Counted from the stretch's first letter, positions 12,726 through 23,690 are shown. The stretch: 64,000 bases of DNA from Euryodendron excelsum (GCA_033060915.1 CM065396.1:5645001-5709000); one strand, 5' to 3'. Numbers and translations: made by a program. Notes: generated by a model not told the origin, from the sequence alone.

Positions 12726-12967
12726 CCCTTTTTTTTTTTTTGGTGACCCAGGAACCACCCCAACCCTGAGCCCTTTGGACCCACGGCTGGCATGAAAACC
12801 TGGGGGCGAGCAACCACCCCACAGGACAGTGCGCCAGACTAGTCAAGGCCGAAGCCTTGGTGGGTGGCCTTGAAGGGGAGAAGCACCTGCGGAGTTTCAA
12901 ACACACGACTTGACCGAGTTTACAGCTCAGGAGTGCGTCTTCTGCGCTGCTGGGCTACCCCTCAAGG
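12726..12967 (-). mobile_element. SINE-1, full-length, tRNA-derived
   Basis: On the minus strand it starts CCTTGAGGGGTAGCCCAGCAG, carries a box A-like TAGCCCAGCAG and, about 45 bp on, a box B-like GTTTGAAACTC, and ends TGGGTCACC followed by an A-tail (T-run at 12729-12741 on the plus strand). It is flanked by TTTAAAGAAATGTTCC (12710-12725) and TTTAAGAAATGTTCC (12968-12982), a 15-16 bp target duplication. Length is about 240 bp. GC content is clearly higher than in the host element. Non-coding; transcription by RNA polymerase III is expected for the class. Confidence 0.85.
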
Positions 12968-12982
12968 TTTAAGAAATGTTCC

Positions 12983-13660
12983 TTTTCCATGGACAAAGTT
13001 GTGTTTCTTGGTTATGTTGTTAGCGCGAAAGGAATTGAGGTGGATGTGAAAAAGATAAAGGCTATCAAGAAATGGCCCACACCTAAGTCAATCACAGAGG
13101 TAAGAAGTTTTCATGGTTTGGCTAGTTTTTATTGGCAATTCGTCAAAGATTTCATTACACTAGCTACACCACTCACTGAAATTGTTAAAAAAACCCATGG
13201 ATTTTAAATGGGGTAGTGAGCAAGATCATGCATTTTATGAGATTAAAGAAAGGTTGTGTGGTGCTCCTTTATTAGCATTACCTAATTTTTCTAAAACTTT
13301 TGAGATTGCGTGTGATGCCTTAGGAATAGGTATTGGAGCTATTCTGATGTAGGAGAAATGGCCAATAGCCTATTTTAGTGAAAAGCTAAATGGGACAGCC
13401 TTGTACTACCCGACATATGACAAGGAACTTTATGCATTGGTGCGAGCATTGGAGACTTGGCAACATTACCTTTGGCCGAAAGAATTTGTCATACATACCG
13501 ACCATGAGTCCTTGAAGCACTTGAAAGGACAAGGTAAGTTGAGTAGAAGGCATGCCAAATGGATGGAATTCATTAAGACCTTCCCTTACGTAATCAAATA
13601 CAAACAAGGTAGGGAAAACATTATGGCTGATGTATTATCAAGAAGGTATGCTCTTGTCTC
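12983..13660 (+). pseudogene. Pol: RT C-terminus and RNase H of A1
   Basis: Continues from the other side of SINE-1: VVFLGYVVSAKGIEVD (RT end), WPTPKSITEVRSFHGLASFYW (RT/RNase H connection) and RNase H ([61 protein letters not shown]). Stops or frame changes occur near 13195-13205 and 13350. It removes the RNA strand during cDNA synthesis in functional relatives. Confidence 0.85.
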
Positions 13661-13962
13661 TACTTTAAATACAAAGTTATTGGGATTTGAACTTGTTAAG
13701 GAACTGTATGCTAAAAATGATGACTTTGCTAGTGTGTATGGAGAGTGTGAAAAGACAGCGTTTGGTAAGTTCTATAGACTAGATGGGTATTTGTTTAGGG
13801 AGAATAGACTTTGTGTGCCTAATAGTTCTATATGAGAGTTGCTTGTGCGTGAGGCACATGGAGGTGGTTTGATAGGTCATTTTGGTGTAAGGAAAACTTT
13901 AGATGTGTTGTATGAACATTTTTTTTGGCCAAAGATGAAATGTGATGTAGAGAGAATTTCTA
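13661..13962 (+). pseudogene. Pol: integrase zinc-binding region of A1, first part
   Basis: Reads up to the H2C2 domain (HGGGLIGHFGVRKTL, HFFWPKMKCDVERI) with one TGA near 13834. LINE-a copy a2 interrupts it inside the zinc domain. The cysteine pair of that domain lies on the far side of the insertion, just after 18260. Confidence 0.8.
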
Positions 13963-13969
13963 ATGGCTT

Positions 13970-14469
13970 TTGAAGATGGAAAGAAATGAGTACAAATGTG
14001 AGAATGAAATACTAAAGGCTATGGTATCTGAGATATGCAATACCCCAGGTAAAAAGCTTGGTTCAAGTATGGCTTCAGAGATGCATGAGGTCAAGGCTTG
14101 TTTCAATACTCCCATTGCTAACTTTGGAGGTCCACTCTTGTGCACAAATGGTGAAAAATCTCCTGGTAGTAACTCTTCATCCAAAAGCTGGGCAGATGAG
14201 GTTGAGAAGGAAGAGGAAACTTATGTGGTGAGTTCTCCCCACATAGATTTCAACAATTGGACAAGATGGAAGATTTTGAAGACATGGAAATTAGTGGGGA
14301 TGGTCAGTCAAATTTGATGGCAACTCCTATTGCAAATCCTCTCAGAGACAAGGCAGCGGTAGTGGATGAAGTTGATAGGAAGATACAAAAGAATAAGAAG
14401 AAGAATGAGAAGAGAAGAAGGCAGAGCTCAGCTAGTAGCTCTAAAGGGAGCACCTCTTGTTCTAAGTAA
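13970..14469 (+). pseudogene. LINE-a ORF1 remnant (a2), DUF4283 region deleted
   Basis: Begins in the ORF1 coiled-coil (KMERNEYKCENEILKAM), runs through the Ser/Glu-rich linker (SKSWADEVEKEEETYVVSS), then jumps at about 14240 to the ORF1 C-terminus (FQQLDKMEDF region), which ends in a basic tail (KKNEKRRRQSSASSSKG). About 1.5 kb coding DUF4283 and the CCHC knuckle is missing relative to 34365-41385, and the frame changes at the junction. The ORF1 stop TAA (14467-14469) is 3 nt before the ORF2 start. Confidence 0.85.
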
Positions 14470-14472
14470 TTA

Positions 14473-17400
14473 ATGTCGTTTGCTTGCTGGAATGCGAGAG
14501 GTCTCAATGATCTCTCCAAGCAGAGAGAAATCAAAGATTTTGTTTGGTGCCACAACATTTGGTGTTTTGGTTTTGTAGAAACTAGAGTCAAGTTGGAGAA
14601 TAGGGATTCAATCTATCGTGGGCTGATGAAGAATTGGGATTTCAACCATAATTATAACACTAGTGGGGCTGGTAGAATTTGGATTGGGTGGAATTCGAAT
14701 TTTGTGAAATTGGATGTTCTAAGCATGTCTAACCAAATTATTCATTGTAAGATCTTTCTTATTGAGCAAAAGATCCATTGCTACATTTCTTTCACTTATG
14801 GTTTACACACTGTAACGCTTAGAAGGCAGCTTTGGAGGGATCTTGAGCAACATGCAAATCTGGTCTGTAATGAACCTTGGCTGGTCATGGGTCATTTTAA
14901 TGCTATAAGGTCTCCTTTTGAGAGAAGAGGGGGAAGCACTGATTGGCTTGATTTCATAGACGAATTTAATGAGTGTCTTGTGGAGGCTGAGCTAGATGAT
15001 CTTCGATATAGGGGTTTCCATTTTACTTGGAACAATGGATGTGCTAAGAATTATATCCCAAGAAAAATTGATAGAGCTCTTGTTAACAACTACTGGAACT
15101 CTAAATTCAGATTTTCTTCAGCTGAATTATTTCCTTTTGGGGTTTCAGATCATAGCCCTATTTTGGTTCGGTCGGGGCTCCATATGAAGGAAGGTACTAA
15201 ACCATTTAAGTTCTTTAATTTTTGGGCTGAGTATGAGGAGTTTTTGCCTACGGTGCAACAAGCTTGGAATATTGTTGTTGATGGGTACCTAATGTACCGA
15301 GTTTGCAAGAAGCTAAAAATGGTGAAATCTAGTTTGAAGGAGCTAAATAAGAAGAAATGTTATGATATTTCGCTGCGAGTTAATGAAGCTAGAGAGGAGT
15401 TGTTTAATCTTCAAAGACAGTTAGAGGCAAATGGTGGGGATCCAGGGCTCTTGGCCAAGGAGAAACAGAGCCTTTCCAAACTTAATGCTTTGAATAACCA
15501 AGAGGAGAGCTTTGCCAAGCAAAAGAGCAGAATTCTGTGGCTGAATGAAGGGGATCAAAACACCAATTTTTTCTTCAAGTCAGTAAGGAATAGAGCTAAT
15601 AGGAATAAAATTTCCTCCATAAAGAAGGAAGACGGTACTGTAGTGGAAGATATTAAAGAGGTCAAAGAGGAATTTGTAAAGTACTTCCAGAACTTGTTGG
15701 GGAAGGAAAATGATGTGAAGTATCCAGGGAAGCAAGAACTTCAGCAATATGTTAGTAAAGTGATTTCTGAAGAAGCTGCTGCAAATATAGACAGGAATGT
15801 CACGGAAGATGAGATTAAGCAAGTGCTCTTTAACTTAAATCCAAACAAGGCCCCTGGTCCTGATGGTTTCAATGGCTTTTTCTTTAAGAAAGCTTGGCCT
15901 ATAGTTGGAAAGGAGGTGGTTGCTGCCATTAAATCATTCTTTGATTCTGGTTGTTTGTTAAAGGAAGTCAATGCTACCATTTTAGCCTTAATCCCCAAAG
16001 TTCCTAATCCCACAACCCTAAAGGACTATCGACCTATCTCTTGTTGCAATACCCTATACAAATGCATTACTAAGATTACTGCGAATAGAATTAAGAGTTT
16101 GCTACCTCTGGTTATTGATGAAGCCCAATCAGCTTTTATTCAAGGAAGGAAGATTAGTGATAACATCTTACTTGCTCAAGAACTTATGAGAGGCTATCAT
16201 AAGAACACCAAGTTGGCTAAATGTGTTGTGAAGGTAGATCTTATGAAGGCCTATGACTCAGTTAAATGGGAATTCGTGTTGGATGTTTTGGAGCTTATGG
16301 GATTTCTAGAGAAGCTAAGGAATTGGATACGGGTCTGCATCTCTACTCCTTTGTACTCAATCAGCCTTAATGGTGCCTTGGAGGGTTTCTTTCCTGGAGC
16401 TAAAGGCCTGAGGCAAGGTGATCCTTTATCCCCTTACTTATTTGTAATTTGTATGAATGTCCTATCTCAAATTATTCAGCAGCAAGTGAAGAGGAGCCCC
16501 AATTTTCAGTTTCATTGGAGATGAAAGAAGACTAGCTTAACTCACCTTTGTTTTGTTGATGACTTGATGCTTTATTGCAAGGGTGAGATTGCTTCTGCTA
16601 GGATTTTAAAGGAGGCTTTGGATATATTTTCTGAATTCTCAGGTCTTGTTCCAAATTGTGCCAAGAGTAATATATTTCTCACTGGTTTGGATGATCAAGG
16701 GAGAGAGCAATTGTTAAATCTCTTCAAGTTTCAGCCAGGTGTGCTTCCAATTCGATACCTAGGGGTTCCCCTGATTTCTTCTAAGCTAAAACCTGAAGAT
16801 TGCAATAACTTGGTTGATAGAATTGTGAGTAAGGCCAAGTCTTGGACTGGTAAGTTCCTCTCTTATGCTGGCCGGTTGCAGCTCATCAAATCTGTCTTAT
16901 TTAGCATGCAAAGCTACTGGTGTGCCCATTTCATTATGCCTAAGAAAGTTTTGAAGAAAATTGATCAATGCTTTAGAGCTTTTCTTTGGAAAGGGCCTGA
17001 TTTAAAGAGTACTGGAGCTAAGGTTAATTGGGAAGAGATTACTAAACCAAATGATGAAGGTGGTCTAGGCATAAAGAAGTTGGTGGATTGGAACCAAGCT
17101 AATATCACTAGATACATCTGGTTGTTGTGCCAATCATCTACAACCTCTTGTTGGGTGAAGTGGGTCAGAGCTAACCTTCTAGGTAGAAGTCAATTCTGGG
17201 TGGCTAAGGTTCCTTTGGTATGATAATTGGCTACCAATGGGGCCTATACATCAAAGAATAGGGGATAGGGTGATCTATGATTCTGGGCTAGGTAAAGAAG
17301 CAAAAGTTAGCACTATTATTAGAGACAACCAGTGGCATTGGCCTATGGCAAATTCCATAGAGTTGATGGAGCTCAAGAGGTGTATGTCATGTATTCCACT

Positions 17401-18031
17401 TCCTAATAGTTCTTGTACTGATCAAGCCATGTGGATTCCAGAAAAAAATCACCAATTTTCAGTTAGATCAGCTTAGCAAAGTATTAGAAGTCATAGTCCT
17501 CAAGTGGAGTGGGCTGAAGTTGCTTGGTTTAAGAAGGCTATTCCTAGATATAGCTTCATCTTTTGGCTTGCTATTCGAGAAAGATTAGCCACTCAAGACA
17601 AACTTGCTGCCTATGGTATGTTAAATGACTTATGTTGTGTGTTTTGTAGAGATAAAATTGAAGACCACAACCATCTCTTCTTCCAGTGTTCAATCACCAA
17701 CAGATTATGGGTGCAGCTGCTAGCAAAATGTAAGGCCCAATGCTTGAGTAATGAGTGGCAAGGGATTGTATCTTGGGCTTGTACCTTGAAGGGGAAGGCT
17801 TTGAAGAATATTCTTTGCAAGTTAATGCTCTCCACCACTGTTTATTTCCTTTGGAGAGAAAGGAATGAGAGATTAATGGCTAACAAGTGTAGGGACATGA
17901 AGACAGTGCTCAATGATATAGTCTTTCAAGTTCATAGTAGGATGGCTAGCTTGAGAGGCTTTCATGGAACGACACCAAATAGGGACCTCCAGCAAATATG
18001 GCAGATTCCCAATGATATCTTCAAGAACTAA
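14473..18031 (+). pseudogene. LINE-a ORF2 (endonuclease, RT, zf-RVT), best copy
   Basis: About 1,219 codons in the family; this is the least damaged copy. Residues 1-230 form an APE-type endonuclease (WNARGLN 6-12, ETR 36-38, SDHSPI 225-230). The catalytic GDFNAI is GHFNAI here, with Asp replaced by His at residue 141 (codon 14893-14895). The RT core reads KDYRPISCCN, VDLMKAYDS, GLRQGDPLSPYLF. An in-frame TGA at 16522-16524 replaces a Cys codon of other copies, just before the active site FVDD (FADD elsewhere). A ~100-bp deletion at 17213 shifts the frame. TAG at 17474-17476 precedes zf-RVT (CVFCRDKIEDHNHLFFQC). It nicks and reverse-transcribes at the target in functional relatives. Confidence 0.92.
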
Positions 18032-18250
18032 GAGCAACCATTCTTTGTTATTTGTTTAGTTCTTATAGTTGTTGAGCTAAGTTAGCTTCTTTGTGTACTT
18101 TTTTTAGCTAGTGCTAGTTGGGTTCTTTAGTTTGTTTGGATGGTTATCTTTCTTGATTTTCCTTTGGCCTGGGGTATGCCCCTTGTATTTGTACTTGATC
18201 TTTCGATCTTTTTTATCTATTGATATTCTTTCTTGCTTAGCAAAAAAAAA
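18032..18250 (+). other. LINE-a 3' UTR and A-tail (a2)
   Basis: Follows the ORF2 stop. Contains GGGGTATGCCCCTTGTA (about 18172-18187), CTTGATCTTTCGATC and the terminal TCTTTCTTGCTTAGC before the A-tail. The same order is seen in every LINE-a copy that keeps its 3' end. Confidence 0.85.
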
Positions 18251-19195
18251 AGAATTTCTACTATATGTGTTACATGTAGGCAGGCCAAATCTAGAGTCTT
18301 ACCACATGGATTATACACTCCTTTACCTGTACCTACTGCACCTTAGGTAGATATTTCTATGGACTTTGTTTTAGGTTTGTCTAGGTCAAGGAAAGGAAGA
18401 GATTCAATTTTTGTGGTTGTTGATAGGTTTTCTAAGATGGCACATTTCATCTCTTGTCATAAAACTGATGACGCAACCCACATTGCTGATTTGTTCTTTC
18501 AAGAGATAGTACAACTCCTTGGTGTTCCTAGGAGTATTGTATCTGATCGTAATGTTAAGTTCCTTAGCTATTTTTAGAAAGTTTAGTCGAGAAAGTTAGG
18601 AACTAAATTGTTGTTTTCGACTACTTATCATCTCCAAGCAAATGGACAAACCGAGGTAGTGAATAGAACTTTATCTACTTTGTTGCATACCATAATTCAA
18701 AAGAACTTGAAAAATTGGGAGGATTGTTTGCTATCCATTAAGTTTGCATATAATCGGAGTGCTCATTCTACTACTGACTTTTTACCATTTGAGATTGTTT
18801 ATGGTTTTAATCCACTAACTACTTTGGATTTGCTGCATTTCCCAATTAGTGAAAGGCTGAGATGGTGAAGAAACTCTATAAAAGTGTCCGGCAACACATA
18901 GAGAAGAAAAATAAGCAATATGTAGCCAAAGCCAACAAAGGTCATAGATGAGTCATAGGTGATTGGGTTTGGGTGCATATGAGAAAAGAAAGATTTCCAG
19001 CCCGTAGGCGGTCCAAACTACATCCTAGAGGAGATGATCCGTTCCAAGTCCTTGAATGGCTCAACGATAATGCTTATAAGTTGGATCTTCCAAGTGAGTA
19101 TAACATTAATGCCACGTTTAATGTTTCTAATCTTTCTGTTTTTTATGTAGGTGACAATTCGAGGACGATTAGTCAAACTCGAGCATGGTGATAAA
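18251..19195 (+). pseudogene. Pol: integrase core and C-terminus of A1
   Basis: Resumes after LINE a2 with the second half of the zinc domain (ICVTCRQAKSRV), then the catalytic core: [59 protein letters not shown]. The C-terminal module follows (HMRKERFPARRRSKLHPRGD, NDNAYKLDLPSEYNI, FNVSNLSVFYVGD). Stops occur near 18344, 18576, 18866 and 18949. The protein end and 3' LTR are missing: similarity stops near 19195. This integrase style is typical of chromoviruses of the CRM type. Confidence 0.85.
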
Positions 19196-19324
19196 GGTGA
19201 GTTTCTGTTCGATTAGCCAATTTTAGCCGGCATGAGCCTATGATCTAGGTCATGATTACTGGAGTAGGCTTAATAGAGAGCAATATACTATAAACACTGA
19301 AGCCTGAAGAAGCAAGGTATGGAC
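19196..19324. other. Unassigned spacer
   Basis: About 130 bp between the truncated A1 pol and a minus-strand LINE-a. I see no similarity to the LINE-a 3' UTR or to LTR-A. Confidence 0.4.
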
Positions 19325-21410
19325 AATTAAGTACCAAATTGGAAGAGCACCTGGCTGGAACTTGAAGAGCTTACACAATTGCTCCCTCCCATGTTCATCC
19401 AAACCAATTAGAAATATATTACTCATGGCACAATTTGGAACAAGTCTTGAGAATTTAAAAAATTTATCCAAAGCATCCTTTAAAATTCCAATAGAAGCAA
19501 TCTCACCCTTGTAGTAAAGCATCAAGTCATCAGCATAACATAGATGGGTTAAGCTAGTTTTCTCGATTTTCCAATGAAACTGGAAATTTGGGTTCCTCAT
19601 CACTTGCTTCTGAATAATTTGAGATAGAATATTCATACAAATTAAAAATAAGGGGACAAAGGATCACCTTGTCTCAAACCTTTAGCACTAGGAAAGAAGT
19701 CCTCAAGGGCACTATTAAGGCTAATTGAGTACATAGGAGTAGAAATGCAAACCTGTATCCAATTTCTTAACTTCTCCGGTAATCCCATAAGCTCCCAAAC
19801 ATCCAACACAAAGTCCCATCTGATTGAGTCATAAGCCTTCATGAGGTCTACCTTCACAGCACATTTAGCCAGCTTGTTGTTCTTGTGTTTGCTTCTCATA
19901 AGTTCCTGAGCAAGTAAGATATTATCACTAATCTTCTTCCTTGAATGAAAGCTAATTGGGCTTCATTAATAACCAGAGGCAACAAACTCTTAATTCTATC
20001 CGCAATAATCTTAGTAATGCATTTGTACTGAGTATTACAACATGAAATAAGTCTATCATCCTTTAAGGTTATGGGATTAGGAACTTTGGGGATTAAGGCT
20101 ACAATGGTAGCATTGACTTCCTTCAACAAACCACAAGAATCACAGAAGAATTTTATAGCAACAACCACCTCCTTTCCACCTAGAGGCTGTCGTTTTTTAA
20201 AAGAAAAAAACCATTGAAACCATCAGGACTAGGGGCCTTTTTTGGATTTAAGCTAAAGAGGACATGATAAATCTCATCATCCATTACATTCCTATCCATC
20301 TTTGGAGTTACTTATTCAAAAATCACTTTATTGATATACTGCTGAAGCTCTTGTTTCGCTGGATACTTCACAGCATTGTGTTTGCCTAAGAAGTTCTCGA
20401 AATACTTCACAAGTTCTTTATTAACCTCTTTAATATCTTTCACTACAGTACCATCCTCCTTCTTAATGGAGTAGATTTTATTCCTATTTGCTCTATTCCT
20501 TACTAACTTGAAGAAAAAATTAGTATTCTAATCTCCTTCATTCGGCCATAGAATTCTGCTCTTTTGCTTGCCAAAGCAAAAGCCCAAGATCCCCACGTTT
20601 TACCTTTAACTGTCTTTGAAGGTTAAGAAACTCCTCTCTAGCTTCATTAACTCATAACAAAATATCATAATATTTCTTCTTATTTAGCTCCTTCAAACTA
20701 GCTTTCACCATCTACAGCTTCTTGCAAACTCGGTACATTGGGTACCCATCAACAATAGTATTCCAAGCTTGCTGCACCGTAGGCAAAAACTCTTCATACT
20801 CAGCCCAAAAATTAGAGAACTTAAATGGTTTAGTACCTTCTTTCATATGGAGCCCCAAGTGAACCAAAATAGGGCTATGATCTGAAACCCCAAAAGGAAA
20901 GGATTCAGCTAAAGAAAATCTGAACTTAAAGTTCCAGCAACTGTTAACAAGAGCTTTATTAATTTTCCTTAGGATATAATTTTTAGCACATCCATTGTTC
21001 CAAGTAAAGCGGAAACCCTCGTATCTAAGATCATCTAGCTCAACCTTCACAAGACACTCATTAAATTTGTCCATGAAACCAGGCCAATCAATGCTTCCCC
21101 CTCTTCTTTCAAAATGAGATTTGATAGCATTAAAATCACCCATGACAAGACAGGGTTCATTACAAACTAGATTTGCATGTTGCTCAAGATCCCTCCAAAG
21201 CTGCCTTCTAAGGATTACAGTGTGTAAACCATAAGCAAAAGAGACATAGCAATGGATCATCTACTCAATAAGAAAGATCTTACAATGAATAATTTGGTTA
21301 ATCCTGCTTAGGATATCCAATTTCACAAAATTTGAATTCCACCCATCCCAAATTCTACCATTCCCATTAGTGTTGTAATTATGAATGAAATTCGAATTCT
21401 TCATCAGGAG
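19325..21410 (-). pseudogene. LINE-a ORF2 fragment (a3)
   Basis: Reads right to left: endonuclease (intact GDFNAI and SDHSPI within 20712-21260), a disrupted linker (20590-20710), RT N-terminus (NPITLKD, AQLAFIQGR), VDLMKAYDSIRW, GLRQGDPLSP, and the active site YADDLMLY near 19530. Frameshifts near 19637 and 19897 and a broken RT start near 20180-20470 disable it. The thumb and zf-RVT are missing. Confidence 0.85.
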
Positions 21411-22052
21411 TTGCCGTCAAATTTGACTGACCACCCCCACTAGTTTCCATGTCTTCCATGTCTTCAATATCTTCCGCCTTATCCAATTGTTGAAATCTAT
21501 TTAGAGTTATAATTTCAATAACAGGTTTTACCATCAGATTAGCTGGTATCATGGCTACTAATTGATCACCTTTGCAAGCCCCACTTGGAAGGGCATCTTT
21601 TCCCCTCGGAGTAGTAGAAAGCATCTCTTCTGATTGCCCAGCACAACTTGGACCAGCTAAAGACAAAGGACTTGAAGTATCCTCACCAATATTAATCTTC
21701 TTCCCTTGATGCTTAACTTCTATCCAGCCCTCTTCATTTGCAATATCTACTATTGAATTCATTTTAACTTGTCATTTTTGTTTAATCATTTTTTTTGAAC
21801 TTGCTCACTACATGTCCAAATTCTTTGCAAACTCCACAAATCTTTGGAACCCAATTGTACTCTCACCTCCAGATAAAAGGAATCTGGAAGTTTAGATTCA
21901 ACATTAACTTCTACTCAAATTCTAGCAAAGTTTATTCTCTTTGACTCTTTAGTCAAGTTATCAAGATATAGGGGAATTCCAATTCCAATTGCACTAGTCA
22001 CATAACTTAGACCTTTTGTAGTCCACAATTCCAAAGAAACATTATAGAAATT
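21379..22052 (-). pseudogene. LINE-a ORF1 fragment (a3)
   Basis: C-terminal part of ORF1 on the minus strand: end of DUF4283 (LELWTTKGLSYV, ESKRINFARI near 21920-22040), a damaged CCHC knuckle near 21800-21850, then EEGWIEVKHQGKK and the acidic end (EDIEDMEDMETSG). The CCHC area has frame breaks. ORF1 products bind element RNA in this clade. Confidence 0.75.
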
Positions 22053-22912
22053 AACCCAGTGGCAATGGCATGTGGCAAATTCTATAGAATTGATGGAGCT
22101 CAAGAGGTCTATGTCATGTATTCCGCATACTATTAGCTCTTGTAGTGATCAAGCTATATGGATTCTAGAAAAAAAATCATCAATTTTCAGTTAGATCAGC
22201 TTGGCAAAATATCAGAAACCATAGTCCTAAAGTGCAGTGGACTGAAGTTGCTTGGTTTAAGAAGGCTATTCCTAGATATAGCTTCATCCTTTGGCTTGCT
22301 ATTCGAGAAAGATTAGCCACCCAAGACAAATTTGCTGCCTATGATATATTAAATGACAAGTGTTGTGTGTTTTGCAGAGATAAAATTGAAGACCACAACC
22401 ATCTCTTCTTTTAGTGTTCGATCACCAACAGATTGTGGGTGCAGCTACTAGCAAAATGTAAGGCCCAATGCTTGAGTAATAAGTGGCAAGGGATTGTATC
22501 TTGGGCTTGTACCTTGAAGGGGGAGGCTTTCAAGAATATTCTATGCAAGTTAAAGCTATCCGCCACTGTTTATATCCTTTGGAGAGAAATGAATGATAGA
22601 TTAATGGCTAACAAGTGTAGGGATATGAAGGCAGTGCTCAATGATATAGTCTTTCAAGTTCGTAATAGGATGGCTAGTTTGAGAGGCTTTCATGAAACGG
22701 CACCAAATAGGGATCTCCAGCAGATATGGCAGATTCCCGATGTTATTTTCAAGCACTAAGAGCAGCTGTTTTATCTATTTGTTTAGTTCTTATAATTGTA
22801 AAGCTATGTTAGCTTGTGTTGTGGACTTTTCTTAACTAGTGCTCGCTAGGTTCTTTTGTTTGTTTGGTGGTTATCTTTCTTGATTATCCTTATCCTTTGG
22901 CCTGGGGTATGC
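22053..22912 (+). mobile_element. LINE-a copy a4 (3' fragment, plus strand)
   Basis: Begins within the ORF2 linker (QWHW-VANSIELMELKR) and runs through zf-RVT into the 3' UTR, ending abruptly at GGGGTATGCCC without an A-tail. zf-RVT is readable at 22232-22414 and 22433-22759, with a CAG-to-TAG change in the FFQC motif. It lies between two minus-strand LINE-a pieces, and both joints share only 1-4 bp of homology. Confidence 0.85.
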
Positions 22913-23690
22913 CCTTATTACTCAAGCATTGGGCCTTACATTTTGCTAGTAGCTGCACCCACAATCTGTTAATGATCGAACACTAAAAGAAGAGATGGTT
23001 GTGGTCTTCAATTTTATCTCTACAAAACACACAACACATGTTATTTAACATATCATAGGCAGCAAATTTGTCTTGGGTGGCTAATCTATGGAATTTGCCA
23101 CAGGCCAATGCCATTGGTTGTCTCTAATAATAGTGCTGACTTTTGCTTCTTTGCCTAGCCCATAATCATAAATTACTCTATCCGCCATTCTTTGATGTAT
23201 AGGCCTCATTGGCAGCCACTTATCATACTAAAAGGAAACCTGTGAGCTTTCTCCAATTTTGTACTTGATCAAAGGCCTTGTGATCTCTCTTATGTGCAGA
23301 ATTTTCCTCCAAGTCCAAATGTAATCCCAAGGAACCTTAGCCACCTAGAATCCTTTTTTTTTTTTTTTTTAACTGACGGGGGGAACCCGCCGAGTTTATC
23401 GCCAGGGTCAACCCCCGGTGTAGTCGACCGATAAATCACCCCGGGCCCACGCAATACCCCACTAACCACGTGGTCCGTTTAAGACGCAAGGCTTATACCT
23501 TGGGCGGGTGGCCCCAAGAATCGATCCCATGACCTCCAAGTGGGGAGTAGTTCCACCCAGAATTCACTTCTAACTGGAAGGTTTGCTCTAACCCACTTCA
23601 CCCACGAAGAGGTTGTAAAAGATTGGCACAACAACTAGATACTATATTAGCTTGGTTCCAATCCATCAACTTCTTTATGCCTAGACCACC
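22913..23690 (-). mobile_element. LINE-a copy a5 (ORF2 fragment, minus strand)
   Basis: Minus-strand ORF2 C-terminal region, from zf-RVT (22913-23093) with a ~250-bp internal deletion at 23094, to the linker and RT thumb (to 23690). It is interrupted by SINE-2 copy 2a at 23354-23552. The right side is cut flush by LTR-B at 23691. Its left end abuts copy a4 tail-to-tail. Confidence 0.85.
23354..23552 (-). mobile_element. SINE-2 copy 2a
   Basis: GC-rich ~199-bp insert with a T-run at its left (A-tail on the minus strand) and a box B-like GGATCGATTC on the minus strand. It splits LINE-a a5. Target duplication: CCACCTAGAATCC (23341-23353) and CCACCCAGAATTC (23553-23565), two mismatches. Its body matches 58304-58492. 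A convincing box A is not seen, so the head may be truncated or diverged. Confidence 0.8.

Larger units (their letters stand above)
13963..18250 (+). mobile_element. LINE-a copy a2 inside A1 integrase
   Basis: 4.29-kb LINE-a, 5'-truncated within ORF1, with ORF1 remnant, near-complete ORF2, 3' UTR and A-tail. The target duplication AGAATTTCTA lies at 13953-13962 and 18251-18260 (the first A of the right copy is ambiguous with the tail). It splits the integrase zinc domain of A1, so it is younger than A1. It lacks the middle of ORF1 and about 100 bp near 17213. Confidence 0.92.
19325..22052 (-). mobile_element. LINE-a copy a3, both ends truncated
   Basis: Minus-strand LINE-a from inside the RT thumb (left) to ORF1 DUF4283 (right). 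Both ends are cut; no A-tail or target duplication is seen. There are internal losses near 20592 (ORF2 linker) and near 21410, where the endonuclease start and ORF1 end are missing. Confidence 0.85.

Noticed and set aside
12726..12967. A functional tRNA gene
   Set aside because: Box A- and B-like motifs are present, but the rest does not form a cloverleaf with an anticodon arm that I can support, and the A-tail and duplication mark it as a SINE.
12864..13049. Frames over the SINE-1 at 12726-12967
   Set aside because: The interval is a non-coding tRNA-derived SINE with target duplication.
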